Position numbers and translations under genes: made by a program. Below, in pieces: positions 61,335-64,000 of a DNA stretch of 64,000 nucleotides. Position 1 is the first letter of the stretch. Each line of letters starts with the position of its first letter. The notes beneath the pieces are model-generated. The model was not told the DNA's origin. It saw only the letters and a list, made by a program, of their open reading frames with translations, and made no database searches. Source of the stretch: Corynebacterium pollutisoli (GTDB lineage Bacteria; Actinomycetota; Actinomycetes; Mycobacteriales; Mycobacteriaceae). The DNA is taken from the NCBI RefSeq assembly GCF_900177745.1, contig NZ_FXAR01000008.1:88264-152263 (forward strand), written 5' to 3'.

Positions 61335-62795
61335 GTGACTACAGCGCGCATCCATACAGTGACCGTCTGGTCCCTCGTCGCCCTCATCATCGGATCGACG
61401 GTCGGCTCCGGCATCTTCTCCCTCCCGCAGAACGTCGCCTCGGCGGCCGGCCCCGGAGCGGCGCTCATCGGCTGGGCGATCTCGGCGGTGGGTATGCTGT
61501 CCATCGCGTTCGTCTTCCAGATCCTGGCGGTGCGCCGCCCCCACCTGGACTCCGGCGTCTACTCCTACGTCCGCGCCGGCCTCGGCGACTACATCGGTTT
61601 CACCTCGGGGTGGGGGTACTGGCTGGGGTCGGTGATCGCGCAGGTCGGCTACGCGACGCTGTTCTTCAACACCGTCGGCCACTACGTCCCGTGGGTGGGG
61701 GTGGACCGACCGGTGGCGACGGCGGTGGCGGTGTCGCTGCTGACATGGACGATCTTCGCGGTCCTGTCGCGTGGTGTGAAGCAGGCGGCGTTCATGAACG
61801 CCGTGACGACGGTGGCCAAGCTCCTGCCCATCGCCGCGTTCATCGTGCTCGTGGCGTTCCTCGGGTTCAGCTGGGAGCGCTTCACGATGGCGTTCTGGGG
61901 TGAGGGGCCGATCCTCGACCAGGTGCAGGGCATCATGCTGTTCACCGTCTGGGTGTTCATCGGCGTGGAGGGGGCGTCGGTGTACTCGAAGCAGTCGCGC
62001 ACGCGTCGCGACGTCGGCCGCGCCACCATCCTCGGCTTCTTCACCGTCCTCGCCCTGCTCATGTCGGTGTCGATGCTCTCCTACGGCGTCCTCAGCCAGG
62101 AGGAGCTGGCCGCGCTGCCCGACAACTCCATGGCCGCGGTCCTCGAGGCCGTCGTCGGTCCGTGGGGCGGGCTGCTCATCTCCATCGGCCTGTGCCTGTC
62201 CGTCCTCGGTGCCTACGTCTCCTGGCAGATGCTGTGCGCCGAGCCGCTGGCCCTCATGGCCTTCGACGGGCTGCTGCCCCGCCGACTGGGCGCCGTCAAC
62301 CACGCCGGCGCCCCGTGGGCCGCCCAGCTGCTGTCGACGGTGGTCATCCAGATCACGGTCATCATCTTCTTCCTCAACGAGACCGCCTACATCTCCATGG
62401 TGCAGCTGGCCACCGTCCTCTACCTCGTCCCCTATCTCTTCTCCGCCCTCTACCTCGTGCTCCTCGCCGCCCGCGGCCGCGGCATCGCCCATCCCCACGC
62501 GGGCGTGCTTTTCGACGACAGCGGCCCCACCCCCACCCCGGCGGACAACCGCCGCCACCTCCTGGTGGGGGTCCTCGCCCTGGTGTACTCGGCGTGGCTG
62601 TTCTACGCCGCGGACCTCACCTTCGTCCTCTTCGGCGCGCTCGCCGTCCTACCGGGGCTCGTCCCGTACGTGTGGACGCGCCTGCAGGCCAACGAGAAGG
62701 TCTTCAACCGCTTCGAGGCCGCCGTGGTCGCGCTGCTGGTCGTGGCCGGTGGGGCTGCCGCGTGGGGCCTGGCCCAGGGCTCGCTGTCGCTCTGA
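61335..62795 (+). CDS. APC-superfamily basic amino acid permease (LysI/ArcD-like)
   Basis: 486 aa, twelve helices. TM1 carries the APC signature [18 protein letters not shown], close to lysine permease LysI and arginine/ornithine antiporters. [16 protein letters not shown] and [19 protein letters not shown] are family segments. Imports or exchanges lysine, arginine or ornithine, with specificity not readable. GTG at 61335 lies six bases after TAGATT (61323-61328), so the mRNA is likely leaderless. Confidence 0.82.
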   Translation: MTTARIHTVTVWSLVALIIGSTVGSGIFSLPQNVASAAGPGAALIGWAISAVGMLSIAFVFQILAVRRPHLDSGVYSYVRAGLGDYIGFTSGWGYWLGSVIAQVGYATLFFNTVGHYVPWVGVDRPVATAVAVSLLTWTIFAVLSRGVKQAAFMNAVTTVAKLLPIAAFIVLVAFLGFSWERFTMAFWGEGPILDQVQGIMLFTVWVFIGVEGASVYSKQSRTRRDVGRATILGFFTVLALLMSVSMLSYGVLSQEELAALPDNSMAAVLEAVVGPWGGLLISIGLCLSVLGAYVSWQMLCAEPLALMAFDGLLPRRLGAVNHAGAPWAAQLLSTVVIQITVIIFFLNETAYISMVQLATVLYLVPYLFSALYLVLLAARGRGIAHPHAGVLFDDSGPTPTPADNRRHLLVGVLALVYSAWLFYAADLTFVLFGALAVLPGLVPYVWTRLQANEKVFNRFEAAVVALLVVAGGAAAWGLAQGSLSL

Positions 62796-62863
62796 TCGGT
62801 TTCGGAGAATCCGCCCCCATCTGGGATACTTGGCCCGACACACCGGGTAACCAAGGAGAAGAA

Positions 62864-63898
62864 GTGGCCACCAAGCTGTCATCCCACCTGCTCGACAAGA
62901 TCGTCGAAAGCCCCGAAGGCTGGACCGGCATCGAGGCCGACGACGAATGGGCCGCCGAGGTCAGGCGTCTCGCCCGCGAGCGCAACGCCATCATCCTGGC
63001 CCACAACTACCAGCTCCCGGAGATCCAGGACATCGCCCACTTCACCGGCGACTCCCTCGGGTTGTCCCGTATCGCCGCCGACACCGACGCGGACGTCATC
63101 ATCTTCTGCGGTGTCCACTTCATGGCCGAGTCCGCCAAGATCCTCTCCCCCGAGAAGACCGTCATCATCCCCGACGAGCGGGCCGGCTGCTCCCTGGCCG
63201 ACTCCATCACCGCCGAGCAGCTCGCCGAGTGGAAGGCCGAGCACCCGGACGCCCTCGTCGTCTCCTACGTCAACACCACCGCCGACGTGAAGGCGCTCAC
63301 CGACGTCTGCTGCACCTCCTCCAACGCGGTCGACATCGTCAAGTCGCTGCCCGCCGACAAGGAGATCCTGTTCAACCCGGACCAGTTCCTCGGCGCCCAC
63401 GTGAAGCGGGAGACCGGCCGTGACAACATCCGTATCTGGGCCGGCGAGTGCCACGTCCACGCCGGCATCTCCGGCCCCGACCTGGTGGCCCGGACGGAGG
63501 AGAACCCGGAGGCCGACCTCTACATCCATCCCGAGTGCGGCTGCGCCAACTCCGCCATCTACCTCGCCGGCGAGGGGCTTGTCGACGAGAGCCGCGTCCA
63601 CATGCTCTCCACCGGCCAGATGCTCGACGAGGCCAAGAACCAGCAGACCGGCACCGTCCTCGTGGCGACCGAGGTGGGCATGCTGCACCAGCTGCGCCAG
63701 ACCGCCCCGGACATCGACTTCAAGCCGGTCAACGAGCGCGCCGCCTGCGCCTACATGAAGATGATCACCCCGGCCGCCCTCATCCGGGCCCTCGCCCTCG
63801 GCGTCGACGAGGTCGACGTTCCCAAGGACATTGCCGACGCCGCCCGCGAATCCCTCGAGCGCATGATCGCGGTCGGGCAGTCAGGGCTCGGCGAGTAA
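62864..63898 (+). CDS. nadA: Quinolinate synthase
   Basis: 344 aa. Condenses iminoaspartate and dihydroxyacetone phosphate in de novo NAD synthesis using a [4Fe-4S] cluster. Seen: [43 protein letters not shown] (first Cys), [21 protein letters not shown] (second Cys) and [13 protein letters not shown] (third Cys). AAGGAG precedes the GTG at 62864. nadC does not follow on the same strand, unlike C. glutamicum as I recall it. Confidence 0.95.
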   Translation: MATKLSSHLLDKIVESPEGWTGIEADDEWAAEVRRLARERNAIILAHNYQLPEIQDIAHFTGDSLGLSRIAADTDADVIIFCGVHFMAESAKILSPEKTVIIPDERAGCSLADSITAEQLAEWKAEHPDALVVSYVNTTADVKALTDVCCTSSNAVDIVKSLPADKEILFNPDQFLGAHVKRETGRDNIRIWAGECHVHAGISGPDLVARTEENPEADLYIHPECGCANSAIYLAGEGLVDESRVHMLSTGQMLDEAKNQQTGTVLVATEVGMLHQLRQTAPDIDFKPVNERAACAYMKMITPAALIRALALGVDEVDVPKDIADAARESLERMIAVGQSGLGE

Positions 63899-64000
63899 CC
63901 CTCGGGCGGACAGGTCGCGGAGGGGGTGGGTGTTGCTGCGGGGTGGCCCACCATCCGGTGGGATGTGCACCACCCCGCCGGGATGACGTTCCAGGCGCCC
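63881..64000 (-). CDS. C-terminal end of an unidentified gene (partial)
   Basis: On the minus strand an open frame enters from beyond base 64000 and ends with TGA at 63881-63883, overlapping the nadA end by 18 bases. The 39 visible residues include [15 protein letters not shown] and [16 protein letters not shown], with codon third positions mostly G or C. It looks like a genuine convergent gene end, but no family can be named. Confidence 0.35.
   Translation of the reverse strand, partial: GRLERHPGGVVHIPPDGGPPRSNTHPLRDLSARGLLAEP

Overview
The window is a GC-rich stretch of chromosome from a Corynebacterium (Mycobacteriales). The evidence is the gene content: mycothiol conjugate amidase (mca), the methionine/alanine importer pair metP-metS, a short-chain Z-prenyl diphosphate synthase next to a type I DAHP synthase, and actinobacterial families such as DUF4245, DUF4307, DUF501, DUF5997 and DUF6542. 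About 80 protein genes, one tRNA and many intergenic signals can be supported. No rRNA, CRISPR array, prophage or insertion sequence was seen.

Layout. 1-2,000: end of a membrane protein, metY, and a small ScdA/hemerythrin-like gene behind an FNR-type box. 2,000-5,700: a McrBC type IV restriction island, ending in a truncated DUF4440 gene. 5,700-12,500: an accessory block with a SulP permease, a solo DNA methyltransferase, an autoregulated HTH protein, a duplicated and decayed patch carrying a SUKH protein, a 2H-phosphoesterase/monooxygenase fusion, ytoQ and a GNAT-NUDIX fusion. 12,500-35,900: ychF, metPS, an AI-2E-type permease, rmuC, ykvI-like, ispH, xseAB, a von Willebrand A protein, DUF4245, glpX, fumC, a TetR/efflux operon, phoH2 and a LysR-like/DUF5997 pair. 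36,000-39,500: an aromatic-acid transporter and a GH13 enzyme with a divergent TetR. 39,500-51,700: glyA-pabAB-pabC, coaA, aroF with a leader-peptide attenuator, mca, greA, two related lipoproteins and a BI-1 protein. 51,800-64,000: two CNNM/CorC-type ion transporters behind a proline-rich upstream ORF, tRNA-Leu(UAA), ppx-DUF501-ftsB-eno, a lytic transglycosylase, mazG, a LysI/ArcD-type permease and nadA.

The backbone from ychF to greA matches, in inverted order, the order I recall for Mycobacterium tuberculosis Rv1112 to Rv1080c. Core functions are folate and one-carbon metabolism (glyA, pabAB, pabC), aromatic biosynthesis (aroF), central carbon (eno, fumC, glpX), mycothiol detoxification (mca), NAD (nadA) and CoA (coaA). 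Recent variation is concentrated at 2-12 kb.

The strongest unexplained signal is a dispersed 10-mer, GTCGATAAGC, with a sister form GTCGAGAAGC. It occurs in both orientations, in several reading frames, in intergenic DNA and in terminator stems, far more often than composition predicts.
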